Notes: generated by a model from the sequence alone, not told the origin. A DNA stretch of 31,969 bases from a virus (IMGVR_UViG_3300021962_000393:1-31969), one strand, 5' to 3'. Counted from the stretch's first letter, positions 7,945 through 14,476 are shown. Translations and numbers: made by a program.

Positions 7945-7976
7945 AGTATACTACACGATGTAGGCACTAAAAACAA
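7945..7976 (-). promoter_or_regulatory. Predicted promoter with operator-like dyad for the SSB-terminase operon
   Basis: On the minus strand TTGTTT (7976-7971) and TAGTAT (7953-7948) are separated by 17 nt; TATACT (7950-7945) is an overlapping alternative -10 box. The spacer carries a perfect 5-bp inverted repeat with a 3-nt centre, CTACA/TGTAG (7951-7955 and 7959-7963), touching the -10 box, a good place for a repressor. The first gene starts about 25 nt downstream. The -35 box is weak, so an activator may be needed. Confidence 0.45.
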
Positions 7977-8835
7977 AGTTGCAAAGAAATAAATGTGCTG
8001 CTATAGTGCCGCAACAACTTCAGCGAATTCATGTGCTAGACCCCATTTGTAAGTGACGTAGGGTGGGAAAGCTATAGTGGCCGGTAACGGGGACTTTTCC
8101 CCTATTCAGTCAACAAACGCCGCTGGTAAGTGCCAACTACCTTAATTTGCGATACGTACAGGGGTGTAAATATCGAACAGGTGTCGGCTAAAAATATTGG
8201 TCACGGCCACCTTGGTATTCTTTGAATACCAAAAGCGTGGGGGGGACTAATAGATGCTTAGAGTTCGAGTAACTAAAGTCCCTCTCCCGCCCTCGCTTCG
8301 CTCGGTTGGGCTAACGCGCTCTCTTCGTTCGCTTGTTGTCGCACAGAACGATAGGTGCGGTACGAACAGTGAGGCCATCCCGGGGACCAAAAGATAAGCA
8401 TGTGGGTTAAGATTCGCCCCCTTCTTCTAGAGCAAGCAGCATTGAGGTTATGCAGCACTAGCCCGGAAGCTGGATATTCGCCATAGGGCCAAAAAAAATC
8501 CAAACGTACGGGAATGTGTATACAAATATATACGCGGGGTCCCCTCACGGGGCGGGGGGGTGGTGGTCGGGTGGTCACGGAGAGTGGTCGAGCACCGGTG
8601 GTCTGGGGTCGGTCGGTCGGCTACTGGGGGAGTCGCTAAGCCTGCTGAGGTGCGCCCGGGCTTCGAACGCAGTGCCGGCCGTGCTACTAGCTGATAGGTA
8701 TCGGGGGGCGCGTGTTGGTCGGTAACGGCGACAGTGCAATGTCACACACTGCGAGCACTCGCGCATATCCTGCGGCAAGCGTGCTCGAGCAAGCCCAGTG
8801 CTAGACCGTGCTAGTCGTACTCGATCAGAGACAGC
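7977..8835. other. Intergenic region of about 0.9 kb without convincing genes
   Basis: No frame here has both a ribosome binding site and a protein-like composition; the open frames at 8273-8578, 8516-8725 and 8575-8778 are Arg/Pro/Ser-rich products of high GC. The left part is AT-rich and contains a short direct repeat GCTATAGTG (8000-8008, 8071-8079) and the GGGGA/TCCCC dyad near 8090. The right part (about 8530-8720) is strongly G-rich on the plus strand, with runs of 4-7 G. GTGCTAGACC occurs at 8033-8042 and 8798-8807. The region separates two leftward operons and could hold an origin, a regulatory RNA or packaging signals; none can be proven here. Confidence 0.5.
8212..8232. repeat. Perfect 9-bp inverted repeat
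   Basis: TTGGTATTC and GAATACCAA form perfect 9-bp arms around TTT. Neither strand has a T-run after the stem, so it is not a typical terminator. It may be a protein-binding dyad or a hairpin in an RNA. It lies in the middle of the gene-free region. Confidence 0.6.
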
Positions 8836-8869
8836 AAAAAGCCCCTAGACAGGGGGCTATCTAGGGGCT
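8836..8869 (-). terminator. Rho-independent terminator of the AAA+/VWA operon
   Basis: A perfect 10-bp stem (AGCCCCTAGA 8840-8849 and TCTAGGGGCT 8860-8869) with a 10-nt loop is followed on the minus strand by TTTTT. It lies about 70 nt after the last gene of the leftward operon (8938) and matches its direction, so that operon ends here and does not run into the SSB-terminase operon. Confidence 0.85.
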
Positions 8870-8937
8870 AATTGCTCGGGGGTCTTAGTACCTAGCGCAC
8901 GCCTTGCGGCGCTTGCTGACAATCGTAGAGGGTGTTT

Positions 8938-9183
8938 TTATGCTGGGGTGGTGGTTTTCTCCTTGCTTGCCATTGTTCGCAGTACTCGACCTTCGGAGTC
9001 GCTGAGCGTAATTTTACCAATGCACCACGCCCCGTCGGTAAGCCCTGCAACGTGCTGGGCGTTCGCCTTGCGGAGCACTGCAAAGGTTGCAATCATTGTC
9101 GCGTCGTTGTCGTCAGTGGCAACAAAACGAAATACGAGTGCTCGAGCACCCTTCTTCTTGGCGGTGAGTTTATAAAGCCCCAT
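8938..9183 (-). CDS. Unknown protein, last gene of the AAA+/VWA operon
   Basis: The 81-aa product starts with a basic patch (KLTAKKKGARA) and alternates short beta-like strands (ALVFRFVATDD, ATMIATFAVL, WCIGKITLSD), suggesting a small beta-rich domain. No family is recognised. It starts 2 nt after the upstream stop without a clear ribosome binding site, so coupling is likely. Opposite-strand frames here are shadows with no start signal. It is the last gene before the terminator. Confidence 0.7.
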   Translation of the reverse strand: MGLYKLTAKKKGARALVFRFVATDDNDATMIATFAVLRKANAQHVAGLTDGAWCIGKITLSDSEGRVLRTMASKEKTTTPA

Positions 9184-9185
9184 GA

Positions 9186-9680
9186 CTACGCCGTGACCTT
9201 GCTCGCCGTTGTCAGTGCATACTCGAGCGCATCAGCGAGTGGGCCGCGACCCGTCGAGTCTTCTTGCACTTCGTCGTGACCCTGAATGTCAATAACGCTG
9301 AAGGCGTCACCGTCCAGAGTCTTAACGATATGCAAAATAACTCTACGGCGCTCAGGGTGCTCGCTGGGGGCGCTCACGTTCTCATCGTTCTCGCCGTCGT
9401 AATCCGCAGGCAGTGGCGCCGCCCAACCAGTAGTTACGAGACCGAGACCGATGGCGTCGTGCGCTGTCTTGTCATTGGCGAAAACTTCTAGACCTTCGTA
9501 GACATCGACGAAGGCGCCGTACTCAACCATGTCGTAGTTATCGGGATAATTGTGATCAGCAGTAAACTTGTAAAGCCTGCACGCGGCGGCGCGGTAGGTG
9601 TCTACGTCACTTGCAGAACTAACGGCATAGCCTGCCTGCAATGCTCCGCTCATCTGCTTGGCGCTTGGATATTTCTTCAT
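9186..9680 (-). CDS. Unknown acidic protein of the AAA+/VWA operon
   Basis: The 164-aa product has a helical Ala/Tyr-rich N-terminus (YRAAACRLYKFTADHNYPDN), a central part with many Val, Glu and Gly, an acidic linker (YDGENDENVSAPSEHPE) and a final strand-rich part (RRVILHIVKTLDGDAFSVID). No known domain was recognised. AAGGAG precedes the ATG at good distance. It overlaps the upstream small membrane gene by 62 nt. It shares operon and composition with the ATPase and VWA genes and may belong to the same system. Confidence 0.75.
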   Translation of the reverse strand: MKKYPSAKQMSGALQAGYAVSSASDVDTYRAAACRLYKFTADHNYPDNYDMVEYGAFVDVYEGLEVFANDKTAHDAIGLGLVTTGWAAPLPADYDGENDENVSAPSEHPERRRVILHIVKTLDGDAFSVIDIQGHDEVQEDSTGRGPLADALEYALTTASKVTA

Positions 9681-9936
9681 AGTGTTTGTTCTCCTTGTTT
9701 AGGTTGCGAGTGCAACGGTTTAAGAATAGGGCAACTATTGCGAATAGGCAAGCATTTATTACAACAATCCCGAGCGATAAAAAAAAGACCCGAGCGCCCA
9801 GCGGATACCCGGCATTGGTGTCTTGTACGGCCAGCTCGTCGAAAAGCGCCCGCCCCGTAATAACCCAAGTGGGTGGCGGTGAGTTATCACACCCACGCAC
9901 CACCCACCCAAAGCACTCACCTAAATGGTCACCCAT
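9619..9936 (-). CDS. Probable single-pass membrane protein
   Basis: The 105-aa frame has one clear membrane helix (residues 49-72, RVFFLSLGIVVINACLFAIV) flanked by Arg/Asn/Lys and a charged C-terminal tail with heptad-like spacing. Its ATG lies inside an 8-nt overlap with the upstream stop (ATGGGTGA), a pattern seen at several certain genes of this phage. The tail overlaps the next gene by 62 nt. No ribosome binding site is visible, so the call depends on coupling and on the convincing membrane segment. Confidence 0.55.
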   Translation of the reverse strand: MGDHLGECFGWVVRGCDNSPPPTWVITGRALFDELAVQDTNAGYPLGARVFFLSLGIVVINACLFAIVALFLNRCTRNLNKENKHYEEISKRQADERSIAGRLCR

Positions 9937-10360
9937 TTTTATTCATTAACCAAATACGATTAGTCACACTCTGACGAGAACGCCCCAGCACGTTGCCAAT
10001 CTCCGAAGCACTCACGCCCTTCGTATAGAGGTCGAGCATCGCCGTATCGTCTGCGCTAGTCCACCGTGCGAACGCATTGGCACCACCGCCGGCACGCCTG
10101 CGCTTTGTCGAAGGCTTAGGAGTCTGGGATGTTGCCACAGCTTTAACCTTTTCCACTTTGGTGCTCGGGATGATCTCACACAATGGCACGCCACACACTT
10201 CGCCCAATGCTCGGGCTAGTGCAGGGTGCTCAGTGGCTTGCCATTCTTTGTAGAGCACCTTGCCCAGTGGGCTCAACGCTGCGAGATCTACCACCAGCAC
10301 ACTTGCGCCGTAGTTGATCACGTTCTCATTTTGGATTAGTAACAGGCTTGCGGTATTCAT
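9929..10360 (-). CDS. DNA-binding protein with C-terminal Myb/SANT-like helix-turn-helix
   Basis: The 143-aa product has an N-terminal domain of unknown type (1-75), a basic Lys/Arg linker (STKRRRAGGG, about 84-93) and a C-terminal tri-helical unit: RWTSADDTAMLDLYTKG, then SASEIGNVLGRSRQSVTNRI. The W...D...L...G.S..EIA..LGRS..SV..R layout is that of Myb/SANT-like or GcrA-like DNA-binding domains. It probably regulates this operon or nearby genes. The leader before its ribosome binding site (10363-10380) is identical over 18 nt to the leader of the ATPase gene at 12984-13001, so the two may share expression control. Confidence 0.8.
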   Translation of the reverse strand: MNTASLLLIQNENVINYGASVLVVDLAALSPLGKVLYKEWQATEHPALARALGEVCGVPLCEIIPSTKVEKVKAVATSQTPKPSTKRRRAGGGANAFARWTSADDTAMLDLYTKGVSASEIGNVLGRSRQSVTNRIWLMNKNG

Positions 10361-10387
10361 ATTTTTCTCCTTTGTAGGGTTTATTTA

Positions 10388-10789
10388 TTAGAGATATTTT
10401 GCGACGTTGTTGTATGTGTTGGTGTTCACTGTCTCGTCGTCAGTGAGTTTCAGTATCGCTATGGCGTTTTTAATTTCGACAATTTCGTTGTCGCTTCGGT
10501 GTGGATAGTCCGGCGCTTCGGGTGCTTCGAGTGTTGGGTCGTTCACCGTGTACTCAAAGGTCGCTAGTGCTGGCTCGCTTCTCCACTGGCGGATATTGCA
10601 CTCTTTCAGTGTGAGTTTTTTTGTGCCAATAAGAGAAGGCAGTGCCACATAGAACGCCTTTAAATCTTTTTCGTATTGCTTGCGATCCTTTTGATACTGC
10701 ACTTTTTCCTGCACTCTCAACGCCAGCGCGCCCTCAAGTGCCTTGATGAGTTTCGCCGTTGGGATTTTTACGTTCATTTTGTTATTCAT
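10388..10789 (-). CDS. Unknown protein following the VWA gene
   Basis: The 133-aa product has a basic helical N-terminus (VQEKVQYQKDRKQYEKDLKAF) likely to form a coiled coil, a strand-rich centre, and an acidic C-terminal third (EAPEAPDYPHRSDNEIVEIK) ending in a helix. No family is recognised. The ATG overlaps the VWA stop (ATGA), so it is translated with it and is a candidate partner or substrate of the AAA+/VWA pair. A 27-nt gap separates it from the next gene. Confidence 0.75.
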   Translation of the reverse strand: MNNKMNVKIPTAKLIKALEGALALRVQEKVQYQKDRKQYEKDLKAFYVALPSLIGTKKLTLKECNIRQWRSEPALATFEYTVNDPTLEAPEAPDYPHRSDNEIVEIKNAIAILKLTDDETVNTNTYNNVAKYL

Positions 10790-12264
10790 TTTGTTTTTTC
10801 CTTTGTTGGTTGGTTGGTAATTTTTTCTATTCTGTCGTAGTAAATAATTTCACTCTCAGTGTCTCCACTTGATGACGATATTACACCGTGCGAAGTAGCC
10901 CAGCGTGCCACCGCTCCAAAAAGGCTCGGGGGTGCTTTTCTGCCTTGGCTCCATTCTCGCAGCAGGGCAATGGCGCCCTCGACGGTTGGCACTTGGCGGA
11001 TGCCGTTCTCTATGGCCAGAGTCGCGCAAGCTTCTCTGATGTTCTCGTGACTCGTATCGGTGCAATCGGTAACGTGACCATCACACACCCACACAATAGG
11101 GTCGCTCGGCTTCTTACGGTTTCGCACTGCCCACTCGAGCGCTGGTTCATCTACCCCGTTGGCTTGCCCCATTGTGGGGAAATCAGCGGCAGAGATACAC
11201 GCACCGTCCTTCGCAAGTATCCACGCGTTGGGTTTGCCTGCTCCCGACATAAGGGAATAAGCAATCACGGTGCAACCTGAAGCACTATGCACAATTTCTC
11301 GCACATCCTCACTACTAAGCCCCATAGAACCCGAGCAATCTATTACAACAATGCCGCCAGCGTGACGGGCTACCTTGTCAAATATCCTGCGCTCGGGGTC
11401 GGTGAGCATACGGTGAAGCCTTTTAGGCAGGCGACCACTGGCGCTTGCTCGACGAGTGCGGCTTAGGAAATTACGCCCGTTCTCAGTGAGTTGTGGTGCT
11501 GCGATAATCAGGGGCGCGCTCTGCCCACTCTTAGGAGATGACTTAGATCGAGCCCTCACTCTCTCCAAATAACGCTCGGCGTCTTCTTCGCTCGTTCTCT
11601 GGAAAGAGTCCACAATTAAAGCAATCGGGATAGTGAACTCAACAAACCCCGTAGGGTAAAAATATGACTCACCTTCACTCACGCTCACTCTCTGCGGCAT
11701 AGTGAACCCGATCACTCTTTTATGTTTTCTAATTGTCGCCTTGAGCATTTGCCTGATCTCCTTCATCATTGGGTAACGCTCGAGGAATGCTTTATAGACA
11801 CCATTTTCGGAACCCGTGTTCATTGTGGAGACCATATGACACACGGCTTCATAAAGGTATTCATCCGTACCCCCTGCAATGCTCTTGGCGTGGTTCACTT
11901 CGCTCCCGTCTTTGAGTTGGCGGTAGTCGAAGACTTCACTGCTTTTGAGCACGGTGTTAATCCGCAATTCTTCGGCAACCATTACGGCGTGTTGAGATAC
12001 GCCCCAAGTGTCGAGCACTTCAGGGTGAAGCGTAAAAGGCGAGAGGCGGGCGTGTAGTAGTTCGTGACCTCGCACTGCTTTACTTCGAGCGTCATTGCCT
12101 ACCGGTATAGCCATAGACCTACGCGCAAAGTTCGTATGCGCTGAACCCCTGAGCGCCATTGTCGGAACGGTATCCCAGCACGCCGCAACGGCTTCTCCAC
12201 CCCCTTCACAATGCTTCAGGTCTCGACGGGCCAGCACTGCCCACTCTGGCACTGCGGTAGTCAC
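10786..12264 (-). CDS. HExxH-motif plus VWA-domain protein (CobT-like partner of AAA+)
   Basis: The 492-aa product has two recognisable parts. Near the N-terminus GHELLH (66-71) is an HExxH zincin motif, followed about 30 residues later by AEELRIN (97-103); HE..H followed by an E..RI helix occurs in CobT-like phage proteins that combine a metallopeptidase-like domain with VWA. The C-terminal VWA domain starts at GGIVVIDCSGSMG (303-315), a full DxSxS metal site at D309/S311/S313, and continues with CDGHVTD (394-400). Between them is a basic Ser-rich linker. It starts with GTG in a GTGA overlap with the AAA+ gene. VWA proteins of this kind work with MoxR or CobS-type ATPases in remodelling or metal insertion. 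Whether the HExxH site is active is not known. Confidence 0.88.
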   Translation of the reverse strand: MTTAVPEWAVLARRDLKHCEGGGEAVAACWDTVPTMALRGSAHTNFARRSMAIPVGNDARSKAVRGHELLHARLSPFTLHPEVLDTWGVSQHAVMVAEELRINTVLKSSEVFDYRQLKDGSEVNHAKSIAGGTDEYLYEAVCHMVSTMNTGSENGVYKAFLERYPMMKEIRQMLKATIRKHKRVIGFTMPQRVSVSEGESYFYPTGFVEFTIPIALIVDSFQRTSEEDAERYLERVRARSKSSPKSGQSAPLIIAAPQLTENGRNFLSRTRRASASGRLPKRLHRMLTDPERRIFDKVARHAGGIVVIDCSGSMGLSSEDVREIVHSASGCTVIAYSLMSGAGKPNAWILAKDGACISAADFPTMGQANGVDEPALEWAVRNRKKPSDPIVWVCDGHVTDCTDTSHENIREACATLAIENGIRQVPTVEGAIALLREWSQGRKAPPSLFGAVARWATSHGVISSSSGDTESEIIYYDRIEKITNQPTKEKTK

Positions 12265-12980
12265 GACGCCACCAACTCATTGACTTCAGCAGCTTCGATA
12301 ATTTCCTCAAAACGAGTAGGGAAAATAAGCCTTGCGCTGATCTCCACACTATGAGTTTTGCGAGCCTGCTGATATGCAAAGAACGAGCGCAGAGACACCT
12401 TGTTGCGAGGGTCTGAAATCCACAAATCGGCAATAGCGGCTAAATGCGTATCGTTTAATTCCGCAAGTGCTTCAGGATGGGGGCGGTTTATGTTAATGCG
12501 CACGGGGAAACGGTCTAGCAACGCAGGCGGCAAATCGGCAAGCCTTGTAGCGTTGGTGGTAGCGATTACCTGAAATCCTGCTCGGGGGCTAATCATTACT
12601 TTTTTAGCAGGGTGGGGGATAACAGCACTTGCACTGCTGTCACAAATTGCCAGCAAATTGGTAAGGCACTCGCCGCTCGCTTGGTCTAATTCGTCGAGCA
12701 CAAGGCGGCTCCCGTTAGTCCACGCGTCAAGACATACGCTGTCAATCCACTCCCACTCACCGGCGTTAGGTTTCCACATTCCCTCTACGTCACCCTTGGT
12801 CATATCGCTAGTGCAAAGAAGGCGCAAGGCTTCCCGTAGCGGTGCTACAGGGGTTGGCAACCCTTTGTTTAAGCAGTAATAAGTTTTTCCCGTGCCTGGC
12901 TGTCCGTAAAGCAAAATGCGGTCTAAGTCTGCCGCTAGTGCATTGTCGAGGTCTTGCCAGCATTGTGGGTATTCGTTCAT
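12261..12980 (-). CDS. MoxR/CobS-like AAA+ ATPase
   Basis: The 239-aa protein is a single compact AAA+ module. Walker A is GQPGTGKT (26-33), Walker B LVLDEL (93-98), sensor 1 is TTN (141-143) and the putative arginine finger lies in LLDRFPV (154-160). A short insertion before Walker B (VEGMWKPNAGEWEWIDS) corresponds to the insert of MoxR-family proteins. Such ATPases form rings and act with VWA partners, here encoded directly downstream with a 4-nt overlap. The family includes CobS-like proteins of cyanophages, but no cobalamin genes are present, so no role in cobalt insertion is claimed. AAAGGAG precedes the ATG and a predicted promoter lies about 45 nt upstream. Confidence 0.93.
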   Translation of the reverse strand: MNEYPQCWQDLDNALAADLDRILLYGQPGTGKTYYCLNKGLPTPVAPLREALRLLCTSDMTKGDVEGMWKPNAGEWEWIDSVCLDAWTNGSRLVLDELDQASGECLTNLLAICDSSASAVIPHPAKKVMISPRAGFQVIATTNATRLADLPPALLDRFPVRININRPHPEALAELNDTHLAAIADLWISDPRNKVSLRSFFAYQQARKTHSVEISARLIFPTRFEEIIEAAEVNELVAS

Positions 12981-12983
12981 TGG

Positions 12984-13001
12984 TTTTCTCCTTTGTAGGG
13001 T
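12984..13001 (-). repeat. 18-bp leader repeat before the AAA+ gene
   Basis: The minus-strand sequence ACCCTACAAAGGAGAAAA, which includes the ribosome binding site, occurs here and again at 10363-10380 before the Myb-like gene. A looser version (AACCTAAACAAGGAGAA) precedes the gene starting at 9680. Exact conservation beyond the AAGGAG core suggests a shared translational signal or a copied cassette. Confidence 0.7.
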
Positions 13002-13024
13002 CGGCAGAAATTACCGATAAAAAG

Positions 13025-13053
13025 ATTATGCCAGTGCGTTGCAACTATTGCAA
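13025..13053 (-). promoter_or_regulatory. Predicted leftward promoter of the AAA+/VWA operon
   Basis: On the minus strand TTGCAA (13053-13048) and CATAAT (13030-13025) are 17 nt apart. The -35 box is one of two palindromic TTGCAA copies spaced 9 bp apart (13039-13044 and 13048-13053), which also lie upstream of the rightward gene. A protein bound to these repeats would affect both directions. Confidence 0.55.
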
Positions 13054-13069
13054 CTATTTCGGCTATCAT
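13039..13069 (+). promoter_or_regulatory. Predicted rightward promoter giving a leaderless mRNA
   Basis: TATCAT (13064-13069) lies 7 nt before the ATG at 13077, the distance at which transcription starts on the start codon itself, a common arrangement in actinobacteria. No ribosome binding site precedes that ATG, in contrast to most genes here. TTGCAA (13039-13044) is a possible -35 box with a long 19-nt spacer. The 9-bp unit TTGCAACTA occurs twice in tandem here, with a third degenerate copy after it. Confidence 0.45.
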
Positions 13070-13076
13070 TTTCGAG

Positions 13077-13370
13077 ATGGAAAACGTGCTGAGCCAATTA
13101 CACGACATACTCGACGAATTAAACCAATACGCCCCACCACCTGCAAGGCCTAAAGGGCTGAATATACCAATAGAAGCCACTGGCAAATGGGTAGCCGCTG
13201 CGGTTGGTGGTGGCAATTATTCTTTACAGGCGGTCTACACCTACGGCGAGACAACGGTGCGAGCAGAACCCGTGCGAGAATTAACAGGGAGACCGTCGAT
13301 ATTGCTTGGCGCGTTGCGGTTCTCAGTGAACCTTGCCCGCGCTGCTTCGTATGAGTGGATCAGGGTCTAG
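13077..13370 (+). CDS. Small plus-strand protein, unknown function
   Basis: The 97-aa product has a helical acidic N-terminus (MENVLSQLHDILDELNQY), a Pro-rich hinge and a strand-rich remainder (KWVAAAVGGGNYSLQAVYTY, then ETTVRAEPVRE) suggesting a small beta domain. It is one of only two genes on the plus strand and diverges from the AAA+/VWA operon. It seems to be read from a leaderless message (see the promoter at 13039-13069). Divergent placement suggests a regulator or early gene, but no DNA-binding motif is evident. Confidence 0.7.
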   Translation: MENVLSQLHDILDELNQYAPPPARPKGLNIPIEATGKWVAAAVGGGNYSLQAVYTYGETTVRAEPVRELTGRPSILLGALRFSVNLARAASYEWIRV

Positions 13371-13390
13371 CTTTTTATTTTTTTTTATTT

Positions 13391-13420
13391 TTGCACTATT
13401 CGTTATTGCCGAGATAGTAT
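13391..13420 (+). promoter_or_regulatory. Predicted promoter for the gene at 13457
   Basis: TTGCAC (13391-13396) and TAGTAT (13415-13420) are separated by 18 nt, just after a T-rich stretch that may help termination or act as an upstream element. The -35 region (TTGCACTATT) resembles the TTGCAACTATT repeats at 13039-13058, so the same regulator might bind both. Confidence 0.5.
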
Positions 13421-13456
13421 TAACACACTAACACACCACCAAAAAAAGGAGCCATT

Positions 13457-13735
13457 ATGTTTGAGGTCAAAGACCCCCCACATCAACACACCAACGCAGA
13501 GAACATGCCACCCAAACTAAAACATTTTTTTGTTTTTCTTGCTGCTAATGAAGGGCAATGGTGCAAGTACCACGCATACGTAAACAAGCAATCGGGCTGG
13601 CAACGCGCTATGACGGCTAATCGCAAATATGGCGCGCTAGGCTACCAATTCACATCACGCACTGAGGACGGCAAAGCAGTGGTGTACGGCAGAAAAATTC
13701 TTACCGGAATAGAAGCATTACACAGAACTACGTGA
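13457..13735 (+). CDS. Small winged-helix-like protein of actinophage type
   Basis: The 92-aa product carries the pattern L..NEGQW.K........SGWQRAMTANRKYGALGYQF.SRTEDGKAVVYGRK. This resembles a family of small actinophage and actinobacterial proteins with a short helix-turn-helix followed by a beta hairpin with DG and VY, probably a winged helix. Its function is not established; DNA binding is plausible. GGAG lies 5 nt before the ATG, its own promoter is predicted at 13391-13420, and it is followed by a strong terminator. Confidence 0.75.
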   Translation: MFEVKDPPHQHTNAENMPPKLKHFFVFLAANEGQWCKYHAYVNKQSGWQRAMTANRKYGALGYQFTSRTEDGKAVVYGRKILTGIEALHRTT

Positions 13736-13762
13736 TATATTCACACCGCTCCCAAGCGTTTT

Positions 13763-13797
13763 AAAGGCCCGAGTCTGTAGGGGACTCGGGCCTTTTT
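13763..13797 (+). terminator. Strong rho-independent terminator after the plus-strand genes
   Basis: A perfect 13-bp stem (AAAGGCCCGAGTC 13763-13775 and GACTCGGGCCTTT 13783-13795) with a 7-nt loop is followed by a T-run ending at 13797. It ends the rightward transcript. On the minus strand the same stem is followed by TTTAAAA, so it could also stop leftward transcription arriving from 13856. Confidence 0.9.
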
Positions 13798-13816
13798 ATT
13801 GTCTAAGCTTCATAGT

Positions 13817-13857
13817 GCCGGTTGTCTAGTCCCCTCCTTGCTAGGCAACCGGCTTTT
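13817..13857. terminator. Second hairpin between converging genes
   Basis: GCCGGTTG (13817-13824) pairs perfectly with CAACCGGC (13846-13853), and the stem continues through one T-G wobble and CTAG/CTAG for 13 pairs around an 11-nt loop. TTTT follows on the plus strand (13854-13857), overlapping the stop codon of the leftward gene. With the preceding hairpin it insulates the two converging units. Direction is ambiguous, but the T-run favours the plus strand. Confidence 0.7.
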
Positions 13858-14476
13858 ATGCGTCTTCGGGGCCTACAACCTCATCGAAAACTGGTTCATC
13901 ACGCTCGGGATACCAATACCTAGTGTTGACCTTGTACTTGGGGCGCTCACCCCATTTAGGTATGTTGATCGTGAAACTGGAATCAACGACAAGCATTCTA
14001 TTACCCGGCAACGCAACCAAATGACCGCAATCCAACCAACAAAAATTGAAATGCTTGTGTTGATCCGGGGTTCTAGAATACATGTCGTCGTAAGGTGCAG
14101 CAGTGAACCAATACCTGCCAGACACCCACTCGCCTGCCACATAACACCGCGCCGGTAACTCACGCAAAGCGTCGTATTCATGGGTCGAGAATGTGTGCCC
14201 ATAGCACGACCACACTTGCAGGTCGTTAATAGCGTGACAGCACTCAAGAATAGGGTCAAGGTGTTGGGTAAAAGCTGTTACGGGCAAGTTCTGCACTAAA
14301 GCACCATTGTCCAACAACGCCGACACACCCCAAGCCCTGCCAGGCAATGCAGTAACGCCAAACAATAAAGCGCTGGTATAAACACCTGTTTGTTGTGGGT
14401 CACTAAAGTCGTGCAGAAACGTGTTGTGCACGTAGCCGTACATTGGCCTGGGTATGTCAGCGATGTGGTCAGCCAT
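13856..14476 (-). CDS. Unknown protein, last gene of the leftward middle operon
   Basis: The product from the ATG at 14476 is 206 aa, rich in aromatic residues, His and Cys, with alternating strand-like segments (GVYTSALLFGVTALPG, HLVALPGNRMLVVDSSF). It looks like a globular soluble domain, but no family is recognised. The frame is open ten codons upstream; the ATG at 14476 is chosen because it forms the 8-nt overlap ATGGCTGA with the upstream stop, the arrangement used repeatedly in this genome. It is followed by two hairpin terminators. Confidence 0.75.
   Translation of the reverse strand: MADHIADIPRPMYGYVHNTFLHDFSDPQQTGVYTSALLFGVTALPGRAWGVSALLDNGALVQNLPVTAFTQHLDPILECCHAINDLQVWSCYGHTFSTHEYDALRELPARCYVAGEWVSGRYWFTAAPYDDMYSRTPDQHKHFNFCWLDCGHLVALPGNRMLVVDSSFTINIPKWGERPKYKVNTRYWYPERDEPVFDEVVGPEDA

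Noticed and set aside
8640-8690. A TTCGAAC word that could be the T-loop of a tRNA
   Set aside because: The flanking bases do not pair as a T-stem on either strand and no acceptor or anticodon stem could be built.
8273-8778. Open frames on both strands in the G-rich gene-free region
   Set aside because: The products are Arg, Pro, Ser and Gly-rich with no ribosome binding site, typical of chance frames in GC-rich DNA.
10786-12980. Assignment of the AAA+/VWA pair to cobalamin synthesis (CobS/CobT)
   Set aside because: Similarity is at the family level only; no CobN or other cobalamin gene is present and phage members are often labelled this way by default.
12977-13216. Minus-strand frame of 79 codons across the divergent promoter region
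   Set aside because: It overlaps the plus-strand gene at 13077 and the promoters, its composition is not protein-like, and no ribosome binding site precedes it.
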